Assembly: GCF_010726955.1 (NCBI RefSeq)
Contig: NZ_AP022603.1
Location: 868,001-932,000, forward strand
Source of the DNA: Mycolicibacterium fallax
GTDB taxonomy: Bacteria > Actinomycetota > Actinomycetes > Mycobacteriales > Mycobacteriaceae
Direction: 5' to 3'
DNA length: 64,000 bases
In this document: piece by piece, positions 16,934-24,660 of the stretch
How the letters are laid out: every line of letters starts with the position of its first letter
Position numbering within the stretch: the first letter of the stretch is position 1
The notes under the pieces: model-generated
What the model was told of the DNA's origin: nothing
The model's database searches: none
What the model saw: only the letters and a program-made list of their open reading frames with translations
Made by a program: the position numbers and the translations under genes

Positions 16934-18028
16934 GTGGGAGACCTGACAATCACCGATCTGGTGGTGGAGTACCCCAGCGCCGGGGAGAAGATCCGTCCGC
17001 TCGACGGGCTGAACCTCAAGGTGCCGGCCGGATCGCTGGCAATTCTGTTGGGGCCCAGTGGCTGCGGGAAGACCACGCTGCTGTCCTGCCTGGGCGGGAT
17101 CCTGGAGCCGACCTCGGGCCACATCGAATTCGACGGCATCGACATCACCACGCTGGGCGCCAAGGACCTGACCCGGTACCGGCGCAACACGGTCGGGATC
17201 GTATTCCAGGCGTTCAACCTGGTACCGAGCCTGTCCGCGCTGGAGAACGTGATGGTGCCGCTGCGCGCATCCGGGCTGACCCGCCGTGCGGCCCGCAAGC
17301 GCGCCGCCGAACTGCTCGACCGGGTTGGGCTGGCCGAACGCGAGCACCACAAGCCCGGCGACCTCAGCGGCGGCCAGCAGCAGCGGGTGGCCGTCGCGCG
17401 CGCCATCGCGCTGGATCCGCCGTTGATCCTGGCCGACGAGCCGACCGCGCACCTGGACTTCATCCAGGTCGAGGAGGTGCTGCGGTTGATCCGCGAACTG
17501 GCCTCCGGAGAGCGGGTCGTGGTGGTGGCCACCCACGACAGCCGGATCCTGCCGCTGGCCGACCAGGTGATCGAGTTGGTCCCCGCGCTGGCGACGGTGG
17601 ACCGCGACCCGGAGTTGCGCAAGGTCAGCGCCGGTGAGGTGGTGTTCGAGCAGGGCACCATGGGCGATTTGATCTACGTGGTCAGCGAGGGTGACTTCGA
17701 GATCATCCGGGAGCTGGGCGACGGTGATAGCGAACGGATTTCGACGGCCGGGCCGGGGGAGTACTTCGGCGAGATCGGTCCGCTGTTCGGCCTGCCGCGG
17801 TCGGCGTCGGTGCGGGCCCGCACCGACGGGGTGCTGGTCGGCTACACCGTGCAGGCATTCCGGGAACGGTTGGGCCCCACCGGGGTTCGCGATCTGATCG
17901 AACGCAAGCCGGTGCAGATCGAGGACAGCCCCACCGCGGACGAACCGGGGGCCGAGGAGGACGGGTCAGGAGCCGGTCTGGGCGACGGCGAGCAGGACCC
18001 GGGTGATGGCCTCGAGCTCGCCGAGTAG
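16934..18028 (+). CDS. ABC transporter ATPase fused to a cyclic-nucleotide-binding domain
   Basis: 364-residue protein. Residues 1-220 form an ABC ATPase with Walker A GPSGCGKTT (about 37-45), the signature LSGGQQQRVAVARA (about 144-157), Walker B LILADEPTAHLD (about 163-174) and the H-loop THDSR. Residues 235-330 form a cNMP-binding (CAP_ED-like) domain with FEQGTMGDLIYVVSEGDFEI and the phosphate-binding-cassette-like PGEYFGEIGPLFGLPRSASV. It pairs with the FtsX-type permease, so transport may be gated by cAMP. GTG start at 16934. The last 63 bp, encoding an acidic tail, overlap the convergent FUSC gene. Confidence 0.88.
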   Translation: MGDLTITDLVVEYPSAGEKIRPLDGLNLKVPAGSLAILLGPSGCGKTTLLSCLGGILEPTSGHIEFDGIDITTLGAKDLTRYRRNTVGIVFQAFNLVPSLSALENVMVPLRASGLTRRAARKRAAELLDRVGLAEREHHKPGDLSGGQQQRVAVARAIALDPPLILADEPTAHLDFIQVEEVLRLIRELASGERVVVVATHDSRILPLADQVIELVPALATVDRDPELRKVSAGEVVFEQGTMGDLIYVVSEGDFEIIRELGDGDSERISTAGPGEYFGEIGPLFGLPRSASVRARTDGVLVGYTVQAFRERLGPTGVRDLIERKPVQIEDSPTADEPGAEEDGSGAGLGDGEQDPGDGLELAE

Positions 18029-19909
18029 CACCCGCTGCGCGGATTCCTGCCGGTCCAGGTAGGTCGCGCACTCGCGCATCTGCGCGTCCGCCTCGGCCAG
18101 ATGCCGGGCGTCGACCCGCCACGGCTGCCCGGCGGTCGGGGTCTCGCCGCGCAGCGCGTCGACGTAGTCGTCGACGGCGACCACGAAGCGCAGGTCCAGG
18201 TTCTCGGTCCGCACCGTCGGCAGCTGCGCCTCCAGCGTCGCACCGGTGCTGGTCAGGGTGTTCAGCGCGGCCCGGTAGGCGCTCAGCCAGTGCCGCATCT
18301 CCGGGGTGTCGGCGCGGATGCCGCCGCCGGCGGCCTCGAACGCCGACCGGGCCCGCACCGCCCGGGTCCACACCGCCGACAGCACCGTCTCGCGATCATC
18401 GAGGTGATGGGCGAACGCGCGGATCACCGTTGCCACATAGTCGATTTCGGCCTTGAGCAGCTCCGCCGAGCGCTGTTGCAGCCGGACCTGCGCCCGATCC
18501 GGCAGCAAGACGTGGCTGGCGATGGCCAGCACGCCGCCCACCAGCACCGCCACGATCCGGGTGCCGAGCGAGAGGGTGGGCGCCGCCCCGTCGATGTCGA
18601 CCAGGAACACTATGGCGGTGGCCACCGCCGCCGTCAGCGGCACATAGCCGATCCCGGCCACCGCGTAGGCCACCGCGACGAAGGCCACCGCAAGGATCCC
18701 GGCGATGATGCCGGTCGGGTGGATCAGCAGCGTGATACCGGTGCCCAGGAGCATCCCGCCGAGCACCCCGGCCAGCCGGGTCGTGCAGCGGGTGTAGGTG
18801 TGCGCGGTCTCCGGGCGCAGCACCAGCAGCACCGTCACCGCGATCCAGTAGCCGTCGTGCACCCCGGTGATCCGGGCCGCCGCGGTGGCCGCGGTGACCG
18901 CGGCCACCAGTCGCAGTCCGTGCCGCAGGATGGGGGAGGCCAGGTTCAGCTGGGCGCGCACCACCTCCCGGATCTCCGGCCGCGGCCGGTGGCTGCCGGT
19001 GAAGTGCAGGGCAGCGGCCTCGATGACCTGCCGGCGCAGCCGGCGGCCGGTCGGCCCGGCCGGGCCGGGCAACTCGTCGATGGCGCTGTCCAGGCTGCCG
19101 AGGGCGGCCCGGGCCTCCTCCCGGGCGCCGGGCGGATCCTCGGCGATGGTCTCCAGGACGTTGGCGGCCGCCCGCAGCGTTGCGCCGCCGGCCGGGGTGT
19201 CGGCGACCGGCCGCAGCGCGTTGAGGGTCATACCGATCCGCTCGGGGATGGCGTACAGGCCACGGAATGCCAGCGGCCGGCGCCGGAGCTGATGTTCGGT
19301 GAGGGTGAACTTCTGCCGCAGCGCGATCAGCGGCCCGTGATCGAGTTCCGCGCCGGGGTCGGCGGCCAGCCGCCGGGCGTCGGCGACGACCAGTCGGTAG
19401 CCGTCGGCCAGCGCATCGCTGCGCTGCTGGCGCTGCGGGCGCGGGGTGATCACCACGATCACGGTCTGCAGCATGCCCGCGCAGAACGCCAGCGCGGCGG
19501 CGATCAGCGCATCCAGCGGGGAGCCCCAGGTCGGGCTCGCGACCAGCAGCGCGGTCGTCGCGGCCGACACCAGCCCGACGTTGCTGCCCAGCGCCCAGGC
19601 CATCCCGCTGCACAGCGACCACAGGCCGGCCACCAGCACGAAAACCACACTGTGGGGGGAGGCCAGCCAGCCCAGCAGCACCGCCCCGCCCATCGCGAGT
19701 GAGGCCGCCGCGGTCAGCCGCCACCGGCCCTGCGGCGAATCCTTGAGCGCGGTGGCGCCGACGATCGCGGCGCTGGCCCCGGCGGCCAGTGCCGAACCGG
19801 GGGGCCCGATCTGCAGCGCGACGGCGACCGCCGCCAGGGTCGCCAGCAGCACCGCACCAACCTCGCTGGCATACGGCCAGGACAGCCACCCCGCCCGGCC
19901 CTTGCTCAT
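17966..19909 (-). CDS. FUSC-family inner-membrane transporter
   Basis: 647-residue protein with two blocks of hydrophobic helices (about 15-155 and 335-470) separated by a soluble helical region, and a C-terminal soluble tail. This is the layout of fusaric-acid-resistance/aromatic-acid exporters. Motifs include GYWIAVTVLLVLRPETAHTY (about 365-384). Substrate unknown. ATG at 19909. Its last 21 codons overlap the tail of the ABC ATPase gene on the opposite strand. Confidence 0.85.
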   Translation of the reverse strand: MSKGRAGWLSWPYASEVGAVLLATLAAVAVALQIGPPGSALAAGASAAIVGATALKDSPQGRWRLTAAASLAMGGAVLLGWLASPHSVVFVLVAGLWSLCSGMAWALGSNVGLVSAATTALLVASPTWGSPLDALIAAALAFCAGMLQTVIVVITPRPQRQQRSDALADGYRLVVADARRLAADPGAELDHGPLIALRQKFTLTEHQLRRRPLAFRGLYAIPERIGMTLNALRPVADTPAGGATLRAAANVLETIAEDPPGAREEARAALGSLDSAIDELPGPAGPTGRRLRRQVIEAAALHFTGSHRPRPEIREVVRAQLNLASPILRHGLRLVAAVTAATAAARITGVHDGYWIAVTVLLVLRPETAHTYTRCTTRLAGVLGGMLLGTGITLLIHPTGIIAGILAVAFVAVAYAVAGIGYVPLTAAVATAIVFLVDIDGAAPTLSLGTRIVAVLVGGVLAIASHVLLPDRAQVRLQQRSAELLKAEIDYVATVIRAFAHHLDDRETVLSAVWTRAVRARSAFEAAGGGIRADTPEMRHWLSAYRAALNTLTSTGATLEAQLPTVRTENLDLRFVVAVDDYVDALRGETPTAGQPWRVDARHLAEADAQMRECATYLDRQESAQRVLLGELEAITRVLLAVAQTGS

Positions 19910-19971
19910 CTGGCCATTATGACCCGCCGGCCCGGCGCCGGGGCCGAAGTCCCGGCCGATACGGTGACCGG

Positions 19972-20676
19972 ATGGAGAAGGTGGTGCTGCTGCTGCGGGG
20001 TTCGGGCGCCGTCGGCGACGATGCCTGGTGTGACCGGATCCGCGGCCCGGTGGCCGCGCAGCTGCTGGAGCTGGACCTGGCCGGGGTGAGCATCGGGGTC
20101 CGGGACGCGGCCGTGCGCGGGTCGCTGATGACCCTGACGACGCTGGATCCGCCGGTGCAGGCCGTGGTCAACCTGTGGACGCAGCAGCATTTCGGTCCCG
20201 CGGTCCAGGCGGCCATCGAGGTGCTGGCCGGCGAATCGGAGTCGGTGGCGGGGTACTTGGTGACCGAGTCGGCGCCGCTGCCGCCGCCGCAGCCGCTCGG
20301 CGAACGCACGCCCGGGCTGTGCAATGTGGCGCTGCTGCGCCGGCCCGCCGAGCTGCCGGTCGAGGAGTGGCGGCGGCGCTGGCAGCTGGGCCACACCCAG
20401 GTCGCGATCGACACCCAGGCCACCTTCGGCTACGTGCAGAACGCGGTGGTCCGCCCGCTGACCCCGCAGGCCCCGGAGCTGGCCGCCATTGTCGAGGAGC
20501 TGTTCCCGATCGAGGCGGTCGGTGATCTGATGGCGTTCTTCGGGGCGGCCGACGAGGCCGACCTGAACGACCGGCTGGGCAAGATGGTGGCCAGCACCTC
20601 GGCGTTCGGCGCCAATCAGAACATCGACACGGTGCCGACCAGTCGCTATGTGCTGCGGTCGCCGTTTCACCGGTAG
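19972..20676 (+). CDS. Conserved hypothetical protein with EthD-like ferredoxin-fold halves
   Basis: 234-residue cytosolic protein. It appears to have two dimeric alpha-beta-barrel (EthD-like) repeats: an N-terminal half opening EKVVLLLRGSG and a C-terminal half CNVALLRRPAELPVEEWRRRW-type segment with LGHTQVAIDTQATFGYVQN (about 141-159). EthD-like proteins often accompany degradation genes. The ATG at 19972 is 62 bp from the divergent FUSC start. It lies 9 bp before the enoyl-CoA hydratase gene and is probably co-transcribed with it. Function not established. Confidence 0.65.
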   Translation: MEKVVLLLRGSGAVGDDAWCDRIRGPVAAQLLELDLAGVSIGVRDAAVRGSLMTLTTLDPPVQAVVNLWTQQHFGPAVQAAIEVLAGESESVAGYLVTESAPLPPPQPLGERTPGLCNVALLRRPAELPVEEWRRRWQLGHTQVAIDTQATFGYVQNAVVRPLTPQAPELAAIVEELFPIEAVGDLMAFFGAADEADLNDRLGKMVASTSAFGANQNIDTVPTSRYVLRSPFHR

Positions 20677-20685
20677 CGTGCGGGC

Positions 20686-21435
20686 ATGCTGGACATCACC
20701 GACGAGAACCGCGTTCGCACCATCACCCTGAACCGGCCCGAGGCACTCAACGCGTTCAACGAGGCGCTCTATGACGCGACGACGATCGCGCTGCGGGAGG
20801 CCGCGGCGGACCCGGAGGTCGCGGTGGTGCTGTTGACCGGCGCGGGCCGGGCGTTCTCCGCCGGTACCGACCTCGGTGATCTGCAGGCGATGGCGACCGA
20901 CCCGGACTTCGTCGCGGGGGAGTTCGGCTTCAATGGCCTGGTCGATGCGCTGGCGGCCTTCCCGAAACCGTTGATCTGCGCGGTCAACGGGCTCGGTCTG
21001 GGCATCGGCACCACCGTGCTCGGCTTTGCCGATCTGGCGTTCATGTCCACCGATGCCCGGCTCAAGTGCCCGTTCACCAGCCTCGGGGTGGCCCCGGAGG
21101 CGGCCTCGTCGTTCCTGCTGCCGCAGTTGATCGGCCGGCAGAACGCGGCCTGGCTGCTGATGTCCTCGGAGTGGATCGGCGCGGAGGAGGCGCTGCGGAT
21201 GGGCTTGGTGTGGAAGGTCTGTCCGCCGCAGGAGCTGTTAGCGCAGGCTCGCGCGCACGCCGAGGTACTGGCGTCGCGGTCGATCGCCAGCCTGATGGCG
21301 GTCAAGGCGACCATGACCGCACCGGCCGAGCAGGCCGTTGCCGAGGCCCGGGCCCGGGAGAACGGATTCTTCGCCACCCTGCTGGGCTCGGCGGACAATG
21401 CCGCCGCGCTGACGGCCTTCAACCAGAAGGACTGA
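20686..21435 (+). CDS. Enoyl-CoA hydratase/isomerase family protein
   Basis: 249-residue crotonase-fold enzyme. The oxyanion-hole segments are GRAFSAGTDLGDL (about 59-71) and NGLGLGIGTTVLGFADLAF (about 100-118). APEAASSFLLPQLIG (about 136-150) is typical of the EchA/isomerase branch with one acidic catalytic residue. It acts on enoyl-CoA intermediates of fatty-acid or related degradation. ATG at 20686. Confidence 0.9.
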   Translation: MLDITDENRVRTITLNRPEALNAFNEALYDATTIALREAAADPEVAVVLLTGAGRAFSAGTDLGDLQAMATDPDFVAGEFGFNGLVDALAAFPKPLICAVNGLGLGIGTTVLGFADLAFMSTDARLKCPFTSLGVAPEAASSFLLPQLIGRQNAAWLLMSSEWIGAEEALRMGLVWKVCPPQELLAQARAHAEVLASRSIASLMAVKATMTAPAEQAVAEARARENGFFATLLGSADNAAALTAFNQKD

Positions 21436-21448
21436 GCGACGGGCTGTG

Positions 21449-21655
21449 TCAGACGGCGGCCGCGGTCGGCCGGGCGTGCGCCAGGTCGTGTTCGCGGTAG
21501 TAGGACTCGATGATGCCCCGCACGGTGTGCCGGCAGCGCCCGCAGTCGGTGCCCGCGCCGCAGGCCTCCGCGACCTGCTTGGAGGTGCATGCGCCGTTGG
21601 CCACCGCGTCGGTGATGACATGGCTGGTGGCACCGGTGCACAGGCAGACGAACAC
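21449..21655 (-). CDS. bfd: Bacterioferritin-associated [2Fe-2S] ferredoxin
   Basis: 68-residue protein with the BFD-like cluster motif: CLC (Cys4, Cys6) and CGRC (Cys38, Cys41). Bfd donates electrons to bacterioferritin to release stored iron. It is divergent from bfrA across a 261-bp region with several IdeR-type boxes. The closest box should repress bfd when iron is high, so iron is released only when needed. ATG at 21655. Confidence 0.92.
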   Translation of the reverse strand: MFVCLCTGATSHVITDAVANGACTSKQVAEACGAGTDCGRCRHTVRGIIESYYREHDLAHARPTAAAV

Positions 21656-21683
21656 TGCGGGTCACCCCCTCTCGCCGATCGAC

Positions 21684-21703
21684 TTAAGCTGAGTCTAACC
21701 TAA
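21684..21703. promoter_or_regulatory. IdeR box next to bfd
   Basis: On the bfd strand the site reads TTAGGTTAGACTCAGCTTAA, matching 15 of 19 IdeR consensus positions. It lies 29 bp upstream of the bfd ATG, a repressor position for bfd. Confidence 0.8.
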
Positions 21704-21718
21704 CTGAGCCGATAGGTG

Positions 21719-21732
21719 TTAGGCCCGCCTAA
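21719..21732. promoter_or_regulatory. Second, shorter iron-box-like palindrome between bfd and bfrA
   Basis: TTAGGC-CC-GCCTAA is a perfect inverted repeat made of iron-box half-sites. It lies 15 bp from the stronger box, an arrangement like the tandem IdeR sites upstream of M. tuberculosis bfrA where Fe-IdeR activates transcription. Confidence 0.5.
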
Positions 21733-21771
21733 TTCCCGTGTCCGGGGTTTGCTGATGAAGCCCAGACCGCC

Positions 21772-21790
21772 CTAACTAAGGCGTACCTAT
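21772..21790. promoter_or_regulatory. Third iron-box-like site upstream of bfrA
   Basis: CTAACTAAGGCGTACCTAT matches about 12 of 19 IdeR consensus positions. It is weaker than the site near bfd and is on the bfrA side of the intergenic region. Confidence 0.35.
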
Positions 21791-21916
21791 GTTCGATGTC
21801 GTGGGCATTTCGGCAGGCCAACGGGCCAATTTACGGCTAGATTGGTGACCACGGCGACCGCGCCACAGCCCCGGTGGCGCTCGCTGCTGCGAACAGTCAA
21901 GACACCTGGAGGAAGC

Positions 21917-22396
21917 ATGCAAGGCGATCCCGAGGTCCTCAAGCTGCTCAACGAGCAGCTGACCAGCGAACTCACCGCGATCAACCAGTACTTCCTGCAC
22001 TCGAAGATGCAGGACAACTGGGGCTTCACCGAGCTGGCCGCGCACACCCGCGCCGAATCGTTCGACGAGATGCGGCACGCCGAGGCGGTGACCGATCGGA
22101 TCCTGCTGCTCGACGGGCTGCCCAACTACCAGCGGATCGGCTCGCTGCGGATCGGGCAGACCCTGCGTGAGCAGTTCGAGGCCGACCTGGCCATCGAGTA
22201 CGAGGTGGTGCAGCGGTTGCGGCCCGGCATCATCATGTGCCGGGAGAAGCAGGACAGCACCAGCGCGAAGCTGCTCGAAGAAATCGTCGCCGACGAGGAA
22301 CAGCACATCGACTACCTGGAAACCCAGCTGGAACTGATGGACAAGCTGGGCGAGGAGCTCTACTCCGCCCAGTGCGTCTCGCGGCCGCCGCAGTAG
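21917..22396 (+). CDS. bfrA: Bacterioferritin BfrA
   Basis: 159-residue haem-containing ferritin, the length of M. tuberculosis BfrA (Rv1876). It forms a 24-subunit iron store in the cytosol. The di-iron ferroxidase residues lie in ELTAINQYFLH (Glu18), FDEMRHAEAV (Glu51, His54), YEVVQRL (Glu94) and EEIVADEEQHIDYLE (Glu127, His130); Met52 is the conserved haem ligand. ATG at 21917 after GGAGGA (21908-21913). The multiple upstream iron boxes suggest activation by Fe-IdeR. In M. tuberculosis the bfrA mRNA is a target of MrsI, whose candidate is at 3467. Confidence 0.96.
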   Translation: MQGDPEVLKLLNEQLTSELTAINQYFLHSKMQDNWGFTELAAHTRAESFDEMRHAEAVTDRILLLDGLPNYQRIGSLRIGQTLREQFEADLAIEYEVVQRLRPGIIMCREKQDSTSAKLLEEIVADEEQHIDYLETQLELMDKLGEELYSAQCVSRPPQ

Positions 22397-22407
22397 CCGC
22401 CGGCCCC

Positions 22408-22438
22408 GGGGCGTGCGCTCAGCGCTACCGCACGCCCC
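22408..22438. terminator. Hairpin between bfrA and the convergent amidohydrolase gene
   Basis: GGGGCGTGCG-N11-CGCACGCCCC is a perfect 10-bp stem. It overlaps the stop codon of the convergent gene and can serve as a terminator for bfrA. Confidence 0.6.
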
Positions 22439-24191
22439 GAATCAGCCGGCCCGGGCGGTCCCCGGTGTCGGCGCCGTGCCGGCGAGTCACCACACCGCTG
22501 ACCACGGTGGCGTCGTAGCCCGAGGCGCCCTGGACCAGCCGCCGCCCGCCGGCGGGCAGGTCATGCACCATTCGCGGCACCCCAAGCGTCAGCGCCGTCA
22601 TGTCGACGACGTTGAGGTCGGCCTTCTTGCCGAGCGCAATGACCCCGCGGTCACTGAGCCCGAACAGCGTTGCGGTGTCCATGGTCTGCTTGCGCACCAC
22701 GTACTCCAGCGAGAACTTCGGGCCGCGGTGCCGGTCCCGGGCCCAGTGCGTCAGCAGGAAGGTCGGATAGGACGCGTCGCAGATCAGCCCGCAGTGCGCG
22801 CCGGCGTCGGAGAGCCCCGACACCGCGGCCGGGTGCGTCATCATCTCGTAGATCGAGCTGTGATCGCCGGCCGCGTAGTTGAAAAACGGCAGCATCAGCA
22901 TCGCGCCGCCGTCGGACTCCAGCATCATGTCGTACATGGTGGCCAGCGGATCCTCGCCGCGCCGGGCGGCGATCGCCGCGATGGTGCGGTCCGGGGTCGG
23001 CTCGTAGTCCGGGGGATCGCCGATCGCGTAGATCCGGTCGACGCTGTGCTGGATCATTGCAAACAGGCTGTCGAACAACGGAACCGGCTGCGGCGGCAGG
23101 TCCTGGTCGGCCAGGATGGCGGCCTTGACCGCCGGATCGGCCAGCCGGGCCACCAGCTCGGCGCCCTGATGACGGGCGGCCAGCGCGCGATAGCTGGGCC
23201 GGTGGGTGAACGCGTGATAGCCGGGGAAGCCGAACAGCATGCCGAACGGGCGGGCGGCGAATTGGGCGTACAGCGCGATGCCGTCGTCGTGCGCCTTGCC
23301 GGCCCGGTCCAGCTGGCGGCGCCACAGGTCCGGCGCGTGCGCGGCCTCGATCAAGGTGAACGACACCGGCCGGTCGATTTCCGCGGAAAGCCTGGCCATC
23401 CAGTCCATTTCGTGCATGCAGGCCTGCTCCGGGCTTTCCCCGGCGGTGCCCTGCGGGGCGACCTCGAAGACCGCCTGGCCGCCGGCGGCCATCGCCGCGC
23501 CGAGGCCGAAGAGCTCCGCCTCGGCGGCGTAGGTGCCCGGCACCGCCTGGCCGTCCATCGCCCGGTGGGCCTCGGTGCGCGAGGTGGAAAAGCCCAGCGC
23601 GCCGGCCTCGATGGCCTCCTGCACGATGCGTGACATCACCGCGATGTCCTCGGCGGTGGCCTCCTCGTTGTTGGCCCCGCGCTCGCCCATGGCGTAGCCG
23701 CGCACCGCGCCGTGAGCGATCTGGGTGCCGTAATCGACGGCCAGGTGGCGTTTTTCGATGGCGTCCAGGTATTGCGGGAAGGATTCCCACTGCCAGTCGA
23801 TGCCCTCGGCCAGCGCCGAGCCGGGAATGTCCTCGACCCCCTCCATCAGCTCGATCAGCCACTGCTCGCTGCCCGGGCGGACCGGGGCGAACCCGACACC
23901 GCAGTTGCCGCTGACCACCGTGGTCACCCCGTGCAGGCTGGACGGCTCCAGGGTGTCGTCCCAGCTGACCTGACCGTCGAAATGGGTGTGCACGTCGACG
24001 AATCCGGGCGTGACGAACCGGCCGGTGGCGTCGATCGTCTGCGCGGCGGGCACCTCGGTGAGCCCGGGGTCGTCACCGCCGCGGCGGCGGATCTCGGTGA
24101 TCCGGCCGCCGGAGATGCCGATGTCGGCGCGGTACCGGTCGGCGCCGGTGCCGTCCACGACGGTGCCACCGGTGATGGTCAGGTCGAACAT
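22425..24191 (-). CDS. N-acyl-D-amino-acid deacylase-type amidohydrolase
   Basis: 588-residue metal-dependent hydrolase. It opens FDLTITGGTVVDGTG, and the first metal motif VDVHTHFDGQ lies near residues 64-73. A carboxylated-metal region and DAGAHCGLICDASYPTFLL (about 455-473) follow, with the family's C-terminal KKADLNVVDM strand. D-aminoacylase/dihydroorotase-like enzymes cleave amides or cyclic amides; the substrate is unknown. It is the third gene of an operon with a SnoaL-like protein and a second amidohydrolase. ATG at 24191, 10 bp after the preceding gene. Confidence 0.85.
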   Translation of the reverse strand: MFDLTITGGTVVDGTGADRYRADIGISGGRITEIRRRGGDDPGLTEVPAAQTIDATGRFVTPGFVDVHTHFDGQVSWDDTLEPSSLHGVTTVVSGNCGVGFAPVRPGSEQWLIELMEGVEDIPGSALAEGIDWQWESFPQYLDAIEKRHLAVDYGTQIAHGAVRGYAMGERGANNEEATAEDIAVMSRIVQEAIEAGALGFSTSRTEAHRAMDGQAVPGTYAAEAELFGLGAAMAAGGQAVFEVAPQGTAGESPEQACMHEMDWMARLSAEIDRPVSFTLIEAAHAPDLWRRQLDRAGKAHDDGIALYAQFAARPFGMLFGFPGYHAFTHRPSYRALAARHQGAELVARLADPAVKAAILADQDLPPQPVPLFDSLFAMIQHSVDRIYAIGDPPDYEPTPDRTIAAIAARRGEDPLATMYDMMLESDGGAMLMLPFFNYAAGDHSSIYEMMTHPAAVSGLSDAGAHCGLICDASYPTFLLTHWARDRHRGPKFSLEYVVRKQTMDTATLFGLSDRGVIALGKKADLNVVDMTALTLGVPRMVHDLPAGGRRLVQGASGYDATVVSGVVTRRHGADTGDRPGRLIRGVR

Positions 24192-24201
24192 GGCGGCCTC
24201 C

Positions 24202-24660
24202 TCAGGCCAATCCGGTCGCGTCGAAGATCCAGGACATGTCGGCGGTCGCGAAGTCGGCCAGCCAGCTCGGCGGGGCGTGGTTGCTCAGTGCGCCCATGTC
24301 CCAGTAGTCCTTCCACAGGGTGACCTTGCCGTCCCGGACCTGGTGCACCGAGACGAACTTCAGCAGCGCGGATTCGCCGCTGGCCCACTGCCATTCCTCG
24401 TGATGCTCGTACATCACGTCGGCGCCGTCGTGCAGCATCAGGCCGGGGAAGTTGGCGTAGCCGGCCAGCGGTTCCAGGCCGATCTTGAGCCGTTTGATGA
24501 TGTCCTCGGGTCCGCGCGCGGCGGCGGCCGGGCCGACCGGCACGTCCAGGTAGATGCAGTCGTCGGCCAGGAAGCCGGCCAGGGCCTGCCAGTCCCGGTC
24601 CGACAGCGCCTGCCACATGCCGGTGACGACGGCCTTGGGATCGTTGTGCTCAACCGACAT
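24202..24660 (-). CDS. SnoaL/limonene-epoxide-hydrolase-like NTF2-fold protein
   Basis: 152-residue protein with the NTF2-like cone fold pattern: N-terminal helices (VVTGMWQALSDRDWQALAGFLADD, residues 12-35), YLDVPVGPAAAARGPEDI, and strands with WASGESALLKFVSVHQVRDGKV. Relatives are limonene-1,2-epoxide hydrolase and SnoaL cyclases. It lies between two amidohydrolase genes and its start overlaps the preceding gene by 11 bp, so it is translationally coupled. It may hydrate or isomerise the same substrate. ATG at 24660. Confidence 0.78.
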   Translation of the reverse strand: MSVEHNDPKAVVTGMWQALSDRDWQALAGFLADDCIYLDVPVGPAAAARGPEDIIKRLKIGLEPLAGYANFPGLMLHDGADVMYEHHEEWQWASGESALLKFVSVHQVRDGKVTLWKDYWDMGALSNHAPPSWLADFATADMSWIFDATGLA

